DNA from: JAVBSN01 sp031556525
Lineage (GTDB): Bacteria > Bacillota > Clostridia > Lachnospirales > Lachnospiraceae
Assembly: GCA_031556525.1 (NCBI GenBank)
Contig: JAVBSS010000011.1
Span: 5,106-69,105 of the forward strand
Direction: 5' to 3'
DNA: 64,000 nt
The notes under the pieces were generated by a model. That model saw only the letters and a list, made by a program, of their open reading frames with translations, was not told the origin of the DNA and searched no databases. Position 1 is the first letter of the stretch, and every line of letters begins with the position of its first letter. Below, one piece after another: positions 9,717 to 18,537 of this stretch. The position numbers and the translations under genes were made by a program.

Positions 9717-9760
9717 TTGACATATAATCGCATAGTGTATATATTGGATATATACACTAT
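9717..9760 (+). promoter_or_regulatory. Sigma-A promoter with a palindromic operator over the -10 box
   Basis: TTGACA at 9717-9722 is 17 bp from TATATT at 9740-9745. A perfect 13-bp inverted repeat, ATAGTGTATATAT and its complement, covers 9732-9760 with spacer TGG and so buries the -10. YtrA-type GntR repressors bind sites of this kind and repress their own operons, so autoregulation by the next gene is the natural reading. Confidence 0.82.
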
Positions 9761-9827
9761 ACATGGCAGTGGAAAGTAGTGCACATATTTTTCATTGTAT
9801 TTAATTTACGCGTAAAGGAAAAGATAT

Positions 9828-10208
9828 ATGGATATTATTATTTCAAACAGCTCTGGAGTACCACTATATGAGCAGATTGAGGAACAAATTAAAAGTCAGA
9901 TTATGACTGGGGAACTTGTAGAGGGAGAGGCTCTTCCGTCTATGCGAGTACTGGCAAAAGACTTGAAAATAAGCATTATTACGACAAAGCGTGCCTATGA
10001 AGATCTTGAGAGGGACGGCTTTATATACTCTGTCACTGGAAGAGGAACTTTCGTAAAAGGGATTAATAGTGATATAGTGCGAGAAAATATGATGTTTGAT
10101 ATTCAAGAGCTTATGGAAAATGTTGTGGATAAAGCAGTACTTGGAAAGGTCGAATTGGAAGAATTACAAGAGATACTTATACTCCTATATGAAGAGAAGA
10201 ATGTATAA
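9828..10208 (+). CDS. GntR-family (YtrA subfamily) regulator
   Basis: At 126 residues this is the short YtrA type: a winged helix (about 10-80, with PLYEQIEEQIKSQI, GEALPSMRVLA and TTKRAYEDLERDGFIYSVTG) followed by a short helical tail of about 40 residues and no ligand domain. YtrA regulators are almost always first in operons for ABC exporters that respond to cell-envelope stress or peptide antibiotics. Here the ABC genes follow within 55 bp. The palindrome over its promoter fits autorepression. Confidence 0.92.
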   Translation: MDIIISNSSGVPLYEQIEEQIKSQIMTGELVEGEALPSMRVLAKDLKISIITTKRAYEDLERDGFIYSVTGRGTFVKGINSDIVRENMMFDIQELMENVVDKAVLGKVELEELQEILILLYEEKNV

Positions 10209-10262
10209 GTAACGCCTCCTTATTCAGATTAAAAGTCATAAGTTAATATGAAAGGATTTGAA

Positions 10263-11141
10263 ATGGAAGATATAAAGAATGTAATTGAATTAAAAGATGT
10301 CACTAAAGATTATGGTGATTTTATATTAGATAGTGTTAGTTTCGCTGTGCCAGAAGGGTCTGTTTGTGGATTCATAGGACAAAATGGTGCAGGTAAGACA
10401 ACTACTATTCAACTTATTTTAGATGCTATAAACAGAGATGGAGGAGAAGTCTATCTATTTGGTGAAAATGTAGATGGGAATTCTGCAACACTTCGTGAAA
10501 ACGTAGGAGTTGTATTTGATGAGATGGGATTTCATGATTTTCTAACTGCAAAACAGATTAATACTATTATGAAAAATATATATAAGAATTGGAATGAAGA
10601 TACATTTTTTGAGTATTTAAAGAGATTTTCCCTTCCTACAAAGAAGAAATGTGGTAATTTTTCTAGGGGAATGAGAATGAAGCTACAGATTGCTACAGCC
10701 CTATCTCATGATGCAAAGCTTCTTATTATGGATGAACCAACTAGTGGTCTGGATCCTATTGTAAGAAACGAGATGCTTCAAATCTTTCGTGAGTATGTAG
10801 TTGAGGAAGATCATACAATTCTTCTATCTTCACATATTACAGGAGATTTGGAGAAGATAGCAGATGAGGTTGTATTTGTTGATGGCGGAAAGATTGTGCT
10901 AAAAGGAAATAAGGATGATATTCTTGAAAAACATGGGCTTCTTAAATGTAAAAAAGATGAACTCAAGAACATTAGTGAGTCTCTAATTGTATGGGCTGAT
11001 GTGTCGAGCGTTGGGGCAGAAGTACTAGTAAATGATAAAAAAACCGCTCAGAAATTGTATCCTAAGATGGTAATAGAACCTATAGGCCTAGAGGAAATCA
11101 TGATACATTATGTTAACAAATCAAAGGGCTATAAGGGTTAG
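10263..11141 (+). CDS. ABC transporter ATP-binding protein (exporter type)
   Basis: The ATG at 10263 is chosen because AAAGGA precedes it with normal spacing; an upstream in-frame ATG at 10248 lies inside that site. The 292-residue product has Walker A GQNGAGKTT, the Q-loop region, the signature NFSRGMRMKLQIA, Walker B LLIMDEPTSGLDP and the H-loop in LSSHI. The last 70 residues are the typical C-terminal tail of YtrB/BcrA-like ATPases. It should power the two membrane proteins encoded next. The substrate is unknown; an envelope-active peptide or lipid is a guess. Confidence 0.9.
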   Translation: MEDIKNVIELKDVTKDYGDFILDSVSFAVPEGSVCGFIGQNGAGKTTTIQLILDAINRDGGEVYLFGENVDGNSATLRENVGVVFDEMGFHDFLTAKQINTIMKNIYKNWNEDTFFEYLKRFSLPTKKKCGNFSRGMRMKLQIATALSHDAKLLIMDEPTSGLDPIVRNEMLQIFREYVVEEDHTILLSSHITGDLEKIADEVVFVDGGKIVLKGNKDDILEKHGLLKCKKDELKNISESLIVWADVSSVGAEVLVNDKKTAQKLYPKMVIEPIGLEEIMIHYVNKSKGYKG

Positions 11142-11160
11142 GAAAGGCAGGTTATTTTAT

Positions 11161-11928
11161 ATGAAAGGATTATTGATAAAAGATTTCTATTGCCTAAGAA
11201 AACAGTTAACAACATATGCATTTATTATAGTAGGAGTCATGGTTATATCCATATTATTTGTACTTAGTTATAAGTTTGGAAATATGCATGTTAATTTTGA
11301 AGATATGGTTAATTCGGGTCAAAATAGTGAAGCACTAGTTACAGAGATGGCAACTTATGCTATTCTTATGTTTATGTTACTTCCTATAGCATGTACAGGG
11401 GATATTGCTAGTTTGTTTACAGATGATGAAAAAGCATCATTTTATAAGGTTGCATCATCTCTACCTATTTCTATAAATAAAAGAGTGGCATCAAGATTTG
11501 TTGCAGGAATTTTATTTATTGTTATTGGATTAGGTGTAGATTTTGTTATGACAGTAGTACTGTCGAGGCTGACTGATTTGATTTCATTTGGGGAATTTAT
11601 GGGGGTGATTGTATCTTTCGGATCACTTATGTTAATGTACATTAGTATGTTGATTTTATGTATATATTTATTAGGCAAAGGAAAGAGTACATATGCAGGT
11701 CTAATTCCTATGTTTATTGGCGGAGTAATATATGTATTGATTAATCTAGATAAAATACGATACTTCTTTGCTGCGGCAGATGATGAAGCAATGGTAGACT
11801 TAATGCAAGGAACTATTGATTTTGTACAGTATAAATCATATATTTTACTAATTATTGCGATTCTTGTATCTCTTGTATCCTATGTATTAGCAGTTTACGT
11901 GGCAAAGAGAAAGCGAGGTGTAGCATAA
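11161..11928 (+). CDS. ABC-2 type permease, first subunit
   Basis: The ATG at 11161 follows GGAAAGGCAGG; the longer frame from 11110 would overlap the ATPase gene without a ribosome site. The 255 residues begin MKGLLIKDFY, typical of ABC-2 permeases, and contain about six membrane helices (near residues 20-40, 62-80, 105-130, 135-160, 170-190 and 220-245). Its stop overlaps the ATG of the second permease, so the two are coupled and probably form a heterodimer. Confidence 0.8.
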   Translation: MKGLLIKDFYCLRKQLTTYAFIIVGVMVISILFVLSYKFGNMHVNFEDMVNSGQNSEALVTEMATYAILMFMLLPIACTGDIASLFTDDEKASFYKVASSLPISINKRVASRFVAGILFIVIGLGVDFVMTVVLSRLTDLISFGEFMGVIVSFGSLMLMYISMLILCIYLLGKGKSTYAGLIPMFIGGVIYVLINLDKIRYFFAAADDEAMVDLMQGTIDFVQYKSYILLIIAILVSLVSYVLAVYVAKRKRGVA

Positions 11929-12650
11929 TGGCGGGACTACTTTATAAGGATTTTGTTGGAATAAAAGGGAAGTGGATAGTATGGACATTTGTAGGACTCA
12001 CAGTAGCATTCTTTGCGTTAAGATTTGTATGGATAGGGGATGATATTAGATTAGCACTAATTCTATTGATGTTTATACCTTATGGATTGTTTCTTCCATC
12101 TTTTTGGACAGCTGCAATATGTAAAAATGACGAACAGCATAAAACAACGCAGTTTGTGAAAGCATTGCCACTGAATAGAAATGCATATATAGCTTCTAAA
12201 TATATTTTTATCGGAATTGTAGTTTATATCATATTTTCACTAGAAAATATATGGATTATTATATTTAATAGTGTGGCAGAAAAGGGTGATGCTGCACAGA
12301 TAATAGAAGCTATGGGGTCATTTATTGTAATATTTTCTGGAGCTGCCCTTACCATAGCAGCAATAGAGTTGCCATTTATAATCACCCTTGGTGTGAAGAA
12401 GGGGGCTTTGGTAAAGACAACTATTCTTGAGGGATTAATGTTCCTAGTTGTGATTTATGTATTTTTTGGGGATATGAATGCTCTTGAAAACTATGATATA
12501 ACTTTTATTGTAGAATGGTATCAAAATCATACTATCTTTATGATGTTCCTTACAATTATATCTCCTATAGTCAATATATTTATATACTGGCTGTCTTATT
12601 GTATTACTTGTAAAATCAATAAAAATAGGGAGGTAGAGATTGATGGATAA
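11928..12650 (+). CDS. ABC-2 type permease, second subunit
   Basis: This 240-residue membrane protein starts MAGLLYKDFVGIKGKW, like its upstream partner, and has about six hydrophobic segments. The start codon overlaps the preceding stop and the end overlaps the CPBP gene start, placing it in the middle of a tight operon. It lacks soluble domains. It is best read as the second half of the exporter channel. Confidence 0.78.
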   Translation: MAGLLYKDFVGIKGKWIVWTFVGLTVAFFALRFVWIGDDIRLALILLMFIPYGLFLPSFWTAAICKNDEQHKTTQFVKALPLNRNAYIASKYIFIGIVVYIIFSLENIWIIIFNSVAEKGDAAQIIEAMGSFIVIFSGAALTIAAIELPFIITLGVKKGALVKTTILEGLMFLVVIYVFFGDMNALENYDITFIVEWYQNHTIFMMFLTIISPIVNIFIYWLSYCITCKINKNREVEIDG

Positions 12651-13563
12651 AGCGGTAGAATATAAAAATGAATTAAAGAGACTTCTTATATTTTTGGCAT
12701 TTGCATTTGTGATAACATGGATTGTATTTTTTGTATTTATATTTTTCGGAAACACATTTAATGTAGAAGATGGAAACGAAGCTATGGCGCAGTTGATGTG
12801 TCTTGGAATGCTTTGTCCTACACTTGCAATGATACTTACTAGATATGTAACAAAGGAAGGATTTGCTGTTACAGGCAAGGATTCTATGCTTCTTGGAATT
12901 AGTTTTAAGGATAGAAAGTGGATATATTATGTGATAGCAATATTATTGCCTTGGATATATTATGAATTAGGAAATGGACTATTTCTTCTTGTTTCTGGAG
13001 CTTTTGATATAAATGCGCCCTACCTTCTTGGTGTAGAAAAAGGAGAAGAAGGAATTCTTTATATGCAGCCAATAATTATGATTGTATCTGCGACATTATC
13101 ATCCTTTGCAGCCTTTGGTGAAGAGGCTGGATGGCGGGGATATATGATGCCTAAGATGACAAAGCTTTTTGGGGTGAAGAAAGCAATATTAGTTGGGGGA
13201 ATCATATGGGGAATGTGGCACTTTCCACTTACCTATGTTGGACATAATTTTGGTATGGATTATTGGGGATATCCGTTTACTGGATTTGGAGCTATGTGTA
13301 TACTGTGTATATTCATTGGTATAATATTAGCATATATAACATATAAGTCTGGTTCAATATGGCCTGCAACTATTCTTCATGCAGTTAATAATGCATCACC
13401 TTCGATTCTTAAATTTTATATTAATGAGGATAAGTTTAAAGGGTGGAGTGCTGATAGTGTAGTACATTTTTTAATTGTATATATTCCATTGATAATTATT
13501 TCAATATTTGTATTTGTGAAGTTTAATAAGGAATTGAAGAGAACGGTAACGGTTTTATCCTAG
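12643..13563 (+). CDS. CPBP family intramembrane glutamic protease
   Basis: The ATG at 12643 follows GGGAGG; a TTG three bases earlier is an alternative. The 306-residue protein has about eight membrane helices and the CPBP (Abi/CAAX protease) motifs: EEAGWRGY near residue 165 (Glu-Glu and Arg), WGMWHFPL (His) and a later HAVNNA (His/Asn). These enzymes cleave proteins in the membrane or give immunity to bacteriocins. Being last in a YtrA-ABC operon suggests a role in envelope defence or peptide maturation. The catalytic motifs are seen; the substrate is not known. Confidence 0.85.
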   Translation: MDKAVEYKNELKRLLIFLAFAFVITWIVFFVFIFFGNTFNVEDGNEAMAQLMCLGMLCPTLAMILTRYVTKEGFAVTGKDSMLLGISFKDRKWIYYVIAILLPWIYYELGNGLFLLVSGAFDINAPYLLGVEKGEEGILYMQPIIMIVSATLSSFAAFGEEAGWRGYMMPKMTKLFGVKKAILVGGIIWGMWHFPLTYVGHNFGMDYWGYPFTGFGAMCILCIFIGIILAYITYKSGSIWPATILHAVNNASPSILKFYINEDKFKGWSADSVVHFLIVYIPLIIISIFVFVKFNKELKRTVTVLS

Positions 13564-13620
13564 ACGGCCGATATACCAAATAGAAACTAGTTTTATATCA
13601 GCACCAAGGAGGGTGAAAGT

Positions 13621-14412
13621 ATGGGACTTAGTATTGGTACAAATTCCAATATAAAAAAAATAGAGTTAAAAAATGCCGACGGAACGGTGTCTGGAACAAT
13701 AGCCATAACCAAACAAGGTAAAGGCAAGAAAAAGAAATTAAAGTATAATTTCAATGAAGTTGCGTCACAGTTGATGCGGGCCAAAACATCTGGAAATGCC
13801 AATCAGATAGCAGCGAAGGCAAGTACAAAAGTAGCAATGCTCCGTAAAATGCGAAAATCAGGTGAGTATGATGATAAGGATTTAGAGGCTGCAATAATCC
13901 ATGCTGAACAGATGGCGCGAGTTGCGAAGAAACGTGTCAAGCATTTGCAGGAGGAAGAAAACATCAAGACAAGTGGTGGTGTATGCGCTGCAGAACTGGA
14001 AGAAGATTTGGATATTGATTGGGAGTCGCTGGAAAGCGTTGATAGTATAGAACCTAATATGGAAGAAATGCAAGAGCTGATGCAGGAGTTTCAGGAAATG
14101 ATGCAGGATACCATGGGGGAAATAGATGACTCAATTGGACTGGATGAGTTAGTAGAAGAATTGTCTATAAACATTTCAAAGGAAATGGATCCCGCTGATT
14201 TAGAAATGTTAAAGAAAAAGCATCGAGCAGATGAACTTCGCGATATAGCGGAAGCAAATATGAAGTATTTGAAAGCTGTATTCGATAAACTAGAGAAAGA
14301 AAAACGTGATGCTGCAAATGGAGTGTCATTAGAGCTTGGTGGGCTTGAAATGCCTGTTACAGTGCAGGAGCCTGTGGTTACAGAAAGTGTTGCAATTGAC
14401 GTTACAGTATAA
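13621..14412 (+). CDS. Conserved hypothetical coiled-coil protein
   Basis: I do not recognise this 263-residue protein. A perfect AAGGAGG site precedes the ATG. The N-terminus (1-40) looks like a short beta domain ending in a lysine run (GKGKKKKLK). Residues about 45-115 and 200-235 are helical and charged. The middle (about 120-180) is acidic and rich in Met, Glu and Gln (MEEMQELMQEFQEMMQD), probably a coiled coil. There is no signal peptide or membrane segment. It stands alone between an ABC operon and a minus-strand pair, so context gives no clue. Confidence 0.65.
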   Translation: MGLSIGTNSNIKKIELKNADGTVSGTIAITKQGKGKKKKLKYNFNEVASQLMRAKTSGNANQIAAKASTKVAMLRKMRKSGEYDDKDLEAAIIHAEQMARVAKKRVKHLQEEENIKTSGGVCAAELEEDLDIDWESLESVDSIEPNMEEMQELMQEFQEMMQDTMGEIDDSIGLDELVEELSINISKEMDPADLEMLKKKHRADELRDIAEANMKYLKAVFDKLEKEKRDAANGVSLELGGLEMPVTVQEPVVTESVAIDVTV

Positions 14413-14430
14413 GAAGCTTTTTATATAAAA

Positions 14431-14456
14431 GGCTGCTCTAAAAATATAGAGCAGCC
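14431..14456 (-). terminator. Terminator, minus strand
   Basis: A 10-bp GC-rich stem (GGCTGCTCTA at 14431-14440 and its complement at 14447-14456) has its T-tract on the minus strand, so it ends transcription coming from the 54-residue gene at 14469-14633. It may also slow plus-strand transcripts. Confidence 0.75.
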
Positions 14457-14468
14457 ACCACAGTAATT

Positions 14469-14633
14469 TTAAAATGGTTCGCCTTGAGGATATTGAGAAT
14501 GGCGAATATGTTGTGGTTGTGCCTTTGGATCAAATGATGATTTTATTACTCTAAGAAATTCATTTGGAGTATAATCAGATGCAAGAGCATAACAACATTT
14601 TCTAGTGTTAGTATTTTCATAAATCAAATACAT
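14469..14633 (-). CDS. Small 54-residue protein, unknown function
   Basis: A minus-strand frame starts at the ATG complementary to 14631-14633, preceded by an ideal AAAGGAGGTGAT site at normal spacing, and ends just before a terminator. The product starts MYLIYENTNTRKCCYALASDY and continues with NEFLRVIKSSFDPKAQ and a His/Pro/Gln-rich tail. It has a vicinal Cys-Cys pair and no membrane helix. I know no family for it. The ribosome site and terminator argue that it is a real short gene. Confidence 0.6.
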   Translation of the reverse strand: MYLIYENTNTRKCCYALASDYTPNEFLRVIKSSFDPKAQPQHIRHSQYPQGEPF

Positions 14634-14731
14634 AATATCACCTCCTTTGTATATAAAATGTATATAATCTCGCGCGATATAGTAATGATAACAAGTTATA
14701 CATATACATTAAATGCAAGTTATGTGATTTA

Positions 14732-15322
14732 TTAAATAATCATATACACCCACCATCCAACACATGCAATCACTGTTCCAATAAATCCTGCAATAACGTC
14801 GCTCATAGTATCCACTAATCCTGGAGGTTGCATAGCTTTTTCTGGTTGATGGTTAACAACAGCGCTATGTTTTTGCCAATGTTGGTGGTCAGTATGGAAG
14901 ATACTATCACAAAGAAACTCTGAGACTTCCCAAATTTCATGTAAGCCTAGCGACAATGCAAAACTAAATATTAATGTACCGACAAATCCAGCGTCAGGTG
15001 CTTTTTCTGCTAATGTTATTCCGAAACTGAAGAATAATATACCAGAAAGAAAGTGAATTACTCTATCCCACCAAGAGTATTTGTCATAATATCTATAGCC
15101 AGAGCCTAAATATACAGACATAAATGTAACGGTAAGAAACAAGAAGCTGGTTATTGTATTTATTGGGAGATTAATCAAACTCATTACCCAAGGTACAAAT
15201 GTAAGTACCATCATAAAAGTAGCAGGAATAAGTTTTTTATAATCATGTTTAAACAATTGAATAATTGCTACAACTATCAATATTGCTCTAATTAAATTAG
15301 TATATATAAATAATAAATCCAT
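14732..15322 (-). CDS. Polytopic membrane protein, DUF2238/YjdF-like
   Basis: The 196-residue protein has about six membrane helices. The stretch YYDKYSWWDRVIHFLSG, with Asp and His next to a helix, and the later GLHEIWEVSEFLCD resemble the conserved acidic and histidine motifs of the DUF2238 (YjdF-like) family, whose function is unknown. A His-rich loop (HTDHQHWQKH) might bind metal. It lies upstream of the 54-residue gene on the same strand with a 98-bp gap, so the two may be cotranscribed. Confidence 0.6.
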   Translation of the reverse strand: MDLLFIYTNLIRAILIVVAIIQLFKHDYKKLIPATFMMVLTFVPWVMSLINLPINTITSFLFLTVTFMSVYLGSGYRYYDKYSWWDRVIHFLSGILFFSFGITLAEKAPDAGFVGTLIFSFALSLGLHEIWEVSEFLCDSIFHTDHQHWQKHSAVVNHQPEKAMQPPGLVDTMSDVIAGFIGTVIACVGWWVYMII

Positions 15323-15395
15323 TCAAAATACCTCCATATATTTGTAATCTTAATAGTAGTATATCCGTTTTATTTTAGGATAATCATAATATCCG

Positions 15396-15428
15396 CTATG
15401 GACTTTAATCCATAGGGGAATTTTTTTT
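15396..15428 (+). terminator. Hairpin with T-run upstream of the importer operon
   Basis: CTATGGA at 15396-15402 pairs with TCCATAG at 15409-15415, followed by a run of eight T. It lies before the promoter at 15452, so it probably blocks read-through from outside rather than acting as a leader attenuator. Confidence 0.5.
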
Positions 15429-15451
15429 GAAAATAAATCATATAATACCTA

Positions 15452-15480
15452 TTGACATAGTAGGAATAGTATGATATTAT
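15452..15480 (+). promoter_or_regulatory. Consensus sigma-A promoter of the importer/GST operon
   Basis: TTGACA at 15452-15457, a 17-bp spacer and TATTAT at 15475-15480 form a near-perfect promoter about 75 bp before the binding-protein gene. No operator palindrome was noticed next to it. Confidence 0.85.
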
Positions 15481-15556
15481 TCTGAAAAATAAGAAAAAGA
15501 GATAGTATTATCATATGTTTTCTTATAAAAAATAAAAGTTCTAGGAGGAAGAAAGT

Positions 15557-16423
15557 ATGAAAAGAAAAATAGGAAAGAATGTAGTCGTAACAATTATGAC
15601 AGCAATATTATTAATAGGAGCTACAGGATGTGGAAAGAGTGAAGATGTTAGTGATGTTACTATAATTCATGCAGTAACAGGTGGAAGTCCAGCACCATAC
15701 ATAATAGTCGATGAGAATAATAACTACTCAGGATATGACATTGAAGTATTAAACGCAGTATTTGATAAACTTCCACAGTATGAATTGGATTTACAGACAA
15801 CTGAATTTGAAGCTATTTTCTCAGGATTAACAGCAGGTAATTATCAACTTGCAGTAAACAATTTTAGTTATAGAGAAGAGCGAGCAGAGACTTACTATTT
15901 CTCATATCCATATGATGAAATCACTTATGTATTTGTACAAAGAAAAGATGATGAACCATTAACATCTTTAAAAGATGCAGCAGAGCGTGGATATAAAATT
16001 GAATCAAATGCTGGTGGAAATGTTACAAATGCAATAGAGCAATGGAATGAAGAAAATCCAGACTTACAAATTGAAATTATTTATTCAGATGCAAATCTAA
16101 ATGTATGGTTTGAGCATATTGAAGATAATGTTGCTGATTTTAGAATTGATGATTTACCAATCTATAATAGCTATGTAGAAGAATTTGGTTTTGAAAACTT
16201 ACAAAAAGTAGTGTTAACTGACGAGGAAACAGCAAAGATTTCTACAGCCTTAGATGCATATTTCTTATTCCCTAAGACTGAAGAAGGCGATGCTTTAAGA
16301 GCTGATATTAATAAGGCACTTAAGGAAATAAAAGAGGATGGTACCTTATTGAAACTTTCACAAAAATACTTTGGAGCAGATCAAGTTCCAGAAGATTCAA
16401 AGTTTGAAAATACAATTAACTAA
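15557..16423 (+). CDS. Amino-acid ABC transporter substrate-binding lipoprotein
   Basis: The 288-residue protein has a lipoprotein signal ending ATGC (lipid-anchored Cys25) and the fold of family 3 solute-binding proteins, recognisable in NYSGYDIEVLNAVF, AIFSGLTAGNYQLAVNNFSY and the end TLLKLSQKYFG. These proteins capture polar amino acids; cystine and modified cysteine binders belong here. AGGAGG precedes the ATG. It is the first gene of an operon with two thioredoxin-fold enzymes, an acetyltransferase and a peptidase, so its ligand is probably the substrate of those enzymes. Confidence 0.88.
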   Translation: MKRKIGKNVVVTIMTAILLIGATGCGKSEDVSDVTIIHAVTGGSPAPYIIVDENNNYSGYDIEVLNAVFDKLPQYELDLQTTEFEAIFSGLTAGNYQLAVNNFSYREERAETYYFSYPYDEITYVFVQRKDDEPLTSLKDAAERGYKIESNAGGNVTNAIEQWNEENPDLQIEIIYSDANLNVWFEHIEDNVADFRIDDLPIYNSYVEEFGFENLQKVVLTDEETAKISTALDAYFLFPKTEEGDALRADINKALKEIKEDGTLLKLSQKYFGADQVPEDSKFENTIN

Positions 16424-16438
16424 TAGGAGGATACATAT

Positions 16439-17467
16439 ATGGCAGAGTTTGACTATGAAATTGTAAATGGCAGAAAAATAAGGGTTCGTCCAAAAGAAAC
16501 CATATCAGAGGTGGATGAAAATGGATATTTTCACAGACAACCTAACCATTTTACAAAAGGATTTGGAGAAAATGAAAATCCAGTAGAGAAAGGTAGATAT
16601 CATTTGGTTTGGGCGAAGCTTTGCCACTGGTCAAACAGAGCCTCAATTGTAATCGAACTACTAGGATTGGAAGAGGCTATTAGTGTTAATAAAGTAGAGC
16701 ATGCAGAACATGAAAAAAATCTTGGCTGGGAATTTATATATGATGAAAATAACATTGATCCAGTACTTAATATTCAGTTTTTAAGTGAGGCATATTATAA
16801 GGCAGATGATGAATATACAGGAAGAACAACAGTGCCAGCACTTATAGATATTAAGACTGGAAAGGTGGTAAATAATGATTATCATCGATTAACACATTAT
16901 TTTGAAGAAGATTTTAAACCTTATCATAAGGAAAATGCTCCTAATCTATATCCAGAAGAGTTACGTGAGGAGATAGATGAATTAAATCAATGGTTATTCC
17001 ATAATGTAAATAATGGAGTTTACAAAACAGCTTTTGCAAGGTCAAAAGAAGCATATTGGGATGCATATAATGCATTTTATGCGGCACTAGATATATTAGA
17101 GGAACGCTTAGAAGATAGAAGGTTTCTTTTTGGAGATTATGTTACGGATAGTGATGTAAGATTATATGTAACATTGGCAAGATTAGATATAAGGTATACT
17201 TATCAGCTAGGTCATACAAAGAAACCATTATTTGAATATAAGAATCTATGGGCATATGCAAGAGATTTATATCAGATACCAGCTTTTAGAAATAATACAT
17301 ATTTCAAGGATTTTGCCAATCCGTCAAGTGATAAGAGGGGAACATTGATGGAAACCTTTAATGCAAGATTTTTAGACGAGATAAATTTTGATGCATATTG
17401 GGGAGCTCATCACGACAGAGCAAGATTGAGTAGTAATCCAGGCAATAAATTTAGAATCGAAAAATAA
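16439..17467 (+). CDS. Glutathionyl-hydroquinone reductase-like protein (Xi-class GST), copy 1
   Basis: The 342-residue protein aligns by eye with E. coli YqjG/ECM4: GRYHLVWAKLCHWSNRA in the N-terminal thioredoxin fold, where the catalytic Cys of the family CPWAH motif is present but followed by His rather than Pro, then FLFGDYVTDSDVRLYVTLARLD and YARDLYQIPAF in the helical domain. Xi-class enzymes remove a thiol from an aromatic or related carbon by reductive C-S cleavage. An anaerobe of this kind may lack glutathione, so another thiol may be used. A paralogue follows directly. Confidence 0.85.
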   Translation: MAEFDYEIVNGRKIRVRPKETISEVDENGYFHRQPNHFTKGFGENENPVEKGRYHLVWAKLCHWSNRASIVIELLGLEEAISVNKVEHAEHEKNLGWEFIYDENNIDPVLNIQFLSEAYYKADDEYTGRTTVPALIDIKTGKVVNNDYHRLTHYFEEDFKPYHKENAPNLYPEELREEIDELNQWLFHNVNNGVYKTAFARSKEAYWDAYNAFYAALDILEERLEDRRFLFGDYVTDSDVRLYVTLARLDIRYTYQLGHTKKPLFEYKNLWAYARDLYQIPAFRNNTYFKDFANPSSDKRGTLMETFNARFLDEINFDAYWGAHHDRARLSSNPGNKFRIEK

Positions 17468-17487
17468 CATTGATGGAGGAAATTAAT

Positions 17488-18525
17488 ATGGCAGAATATA
17501 TAAATGTGGATGGTAAGCAAGTTCGTGTACGTCCTACAGAAACAGTAAGTGAAGTAGATAAATACGGAAACTTTCACCGACAACCAAATCACTTTACAAA
17601 AGGATTTGGTGAAGGAGAAAATGTAGTAGAAGATAATAGATATATACTATTTTGGGCTAAGGGTTGCCATTGGTCAAATCGAGCAGCTATTACAAGAGAA
17701 TTATTAGGTTTAGAAAATGCAATTAAAGTAGAAATAGTAGATTGGGATAATGGTTCTTATGAAAAATCTTTGGGTTGGGAATTTGTAAATTTACCAAATC
17801 ACATTAATCAAGAAACAGGAGCAAGATTTCTAAGCGAATTATATTATAATGCAGATGCAGATTATGAAGGAAGAGCTACTGTTCCGGCCTTTGTAGATTA
17901 TAAGGAAAAGAAAGTTGTTAACAATGATTATCATAAGTTAACAAATTATCTTCAAGTAGAGTTTAAGCCTTATCATAAAAAGAATGCACCAGATTTGTAT
18001 CCAGAGGAGATAAGAAGGGAAATAGATGATTTAAATTGGTGGTTATTTGAAAATGTAAATAATGCTGTATATAGGGCCCAATTCGCCCAATCCTTACAAG
18101 CATTTAGTGATGCATATGAAACTTTCTTTGCTGGATTAGATGCATGTGAAGAAAGATTAGAGAAAAATCGTTTCTTATTTGGAGATTATGTTACAGATAG
18201 TGATATACGTCTTTTTGTAACCTTGGCAAGATATGATGTGTCATACTCACGTAATATCGGACCATGTAAAAAGAGATTAGTAGATTATAAAAATCTATGG
18301 GGATATGCAAGAGATTTATATCAGATACCAGCATTTTATCACAATACATATTTTAAGGATTTTGCAGCAAGCAGAGATTTATCAAAAGTAGAATCAGGAT
18401 ATTGGGAATCAACTTATTATGATATTGTTATTCCTAATACAGATTTTGATACAATTTGGAAGACACCAACAGGTAGAGAAGGATTAAGCAAGGATCCAGC
18501 TAATAAATTTCGTTTGGAAAAATAG
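17488..18525 (+). CDS. Glutathionyl-hydroquinone reductase-like protein (Xi-class GST), copy 2
   Basis: The ATG at 17488 is chosen for the GGAGGA site 8 bp upstream; the longer frame from 17470 lacks one. The 345-residue product is a clear paralogue of the preceding gene over its whole length, with AKGCHWSNRA at the active site and LFGDYVTDSDIRLFVTLARYD in the helical domain. Two diverged copies in one operon suggest two substrates, two successive steps or a heterodimer. The active-site Cys is kept in both. Function beyond thiol-dependent C-S chemistry is inferred. Confidence 0.85.
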   Translation: MAEYINVDGKQVRVRPTETVSEVDKYGNFHRQPNHFTKGFGEGENVVEDNRYILFWAKGCHWSNRAAITRELLGLENAIKVEIVDWDNGSYEKSLGWEFVNLPNHINQETGARFLSELYYNADADYEGRATVPAFVDYKEKKVVNNDYHKLTNYLQVEFKPYHKKNAPDLYPEEIRREIDDLNWWLFENVNNAVYRAQFAQSLQAFSDAYETFFAGLDACEERLEKNRFLFGDYVTDSDIRLFVTLARYDVSYSRNIGPCKKRLVDYKNLWGYARDLYQIPAFYHNTYFKDFAASRDLSKVESGYWESTYYDIVIPNTDFDTIWKTPTGREGLSKDPANKFRLEK

Positions 18526-18537
18526 AGGAGATAGGTT

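Noticed and set aside
15396..15428. Riboswitch or T-box before the importer operon
   Set aside because: The hairpin lies upstream of the promoter and the remaining leader is short and without the conserved elements.
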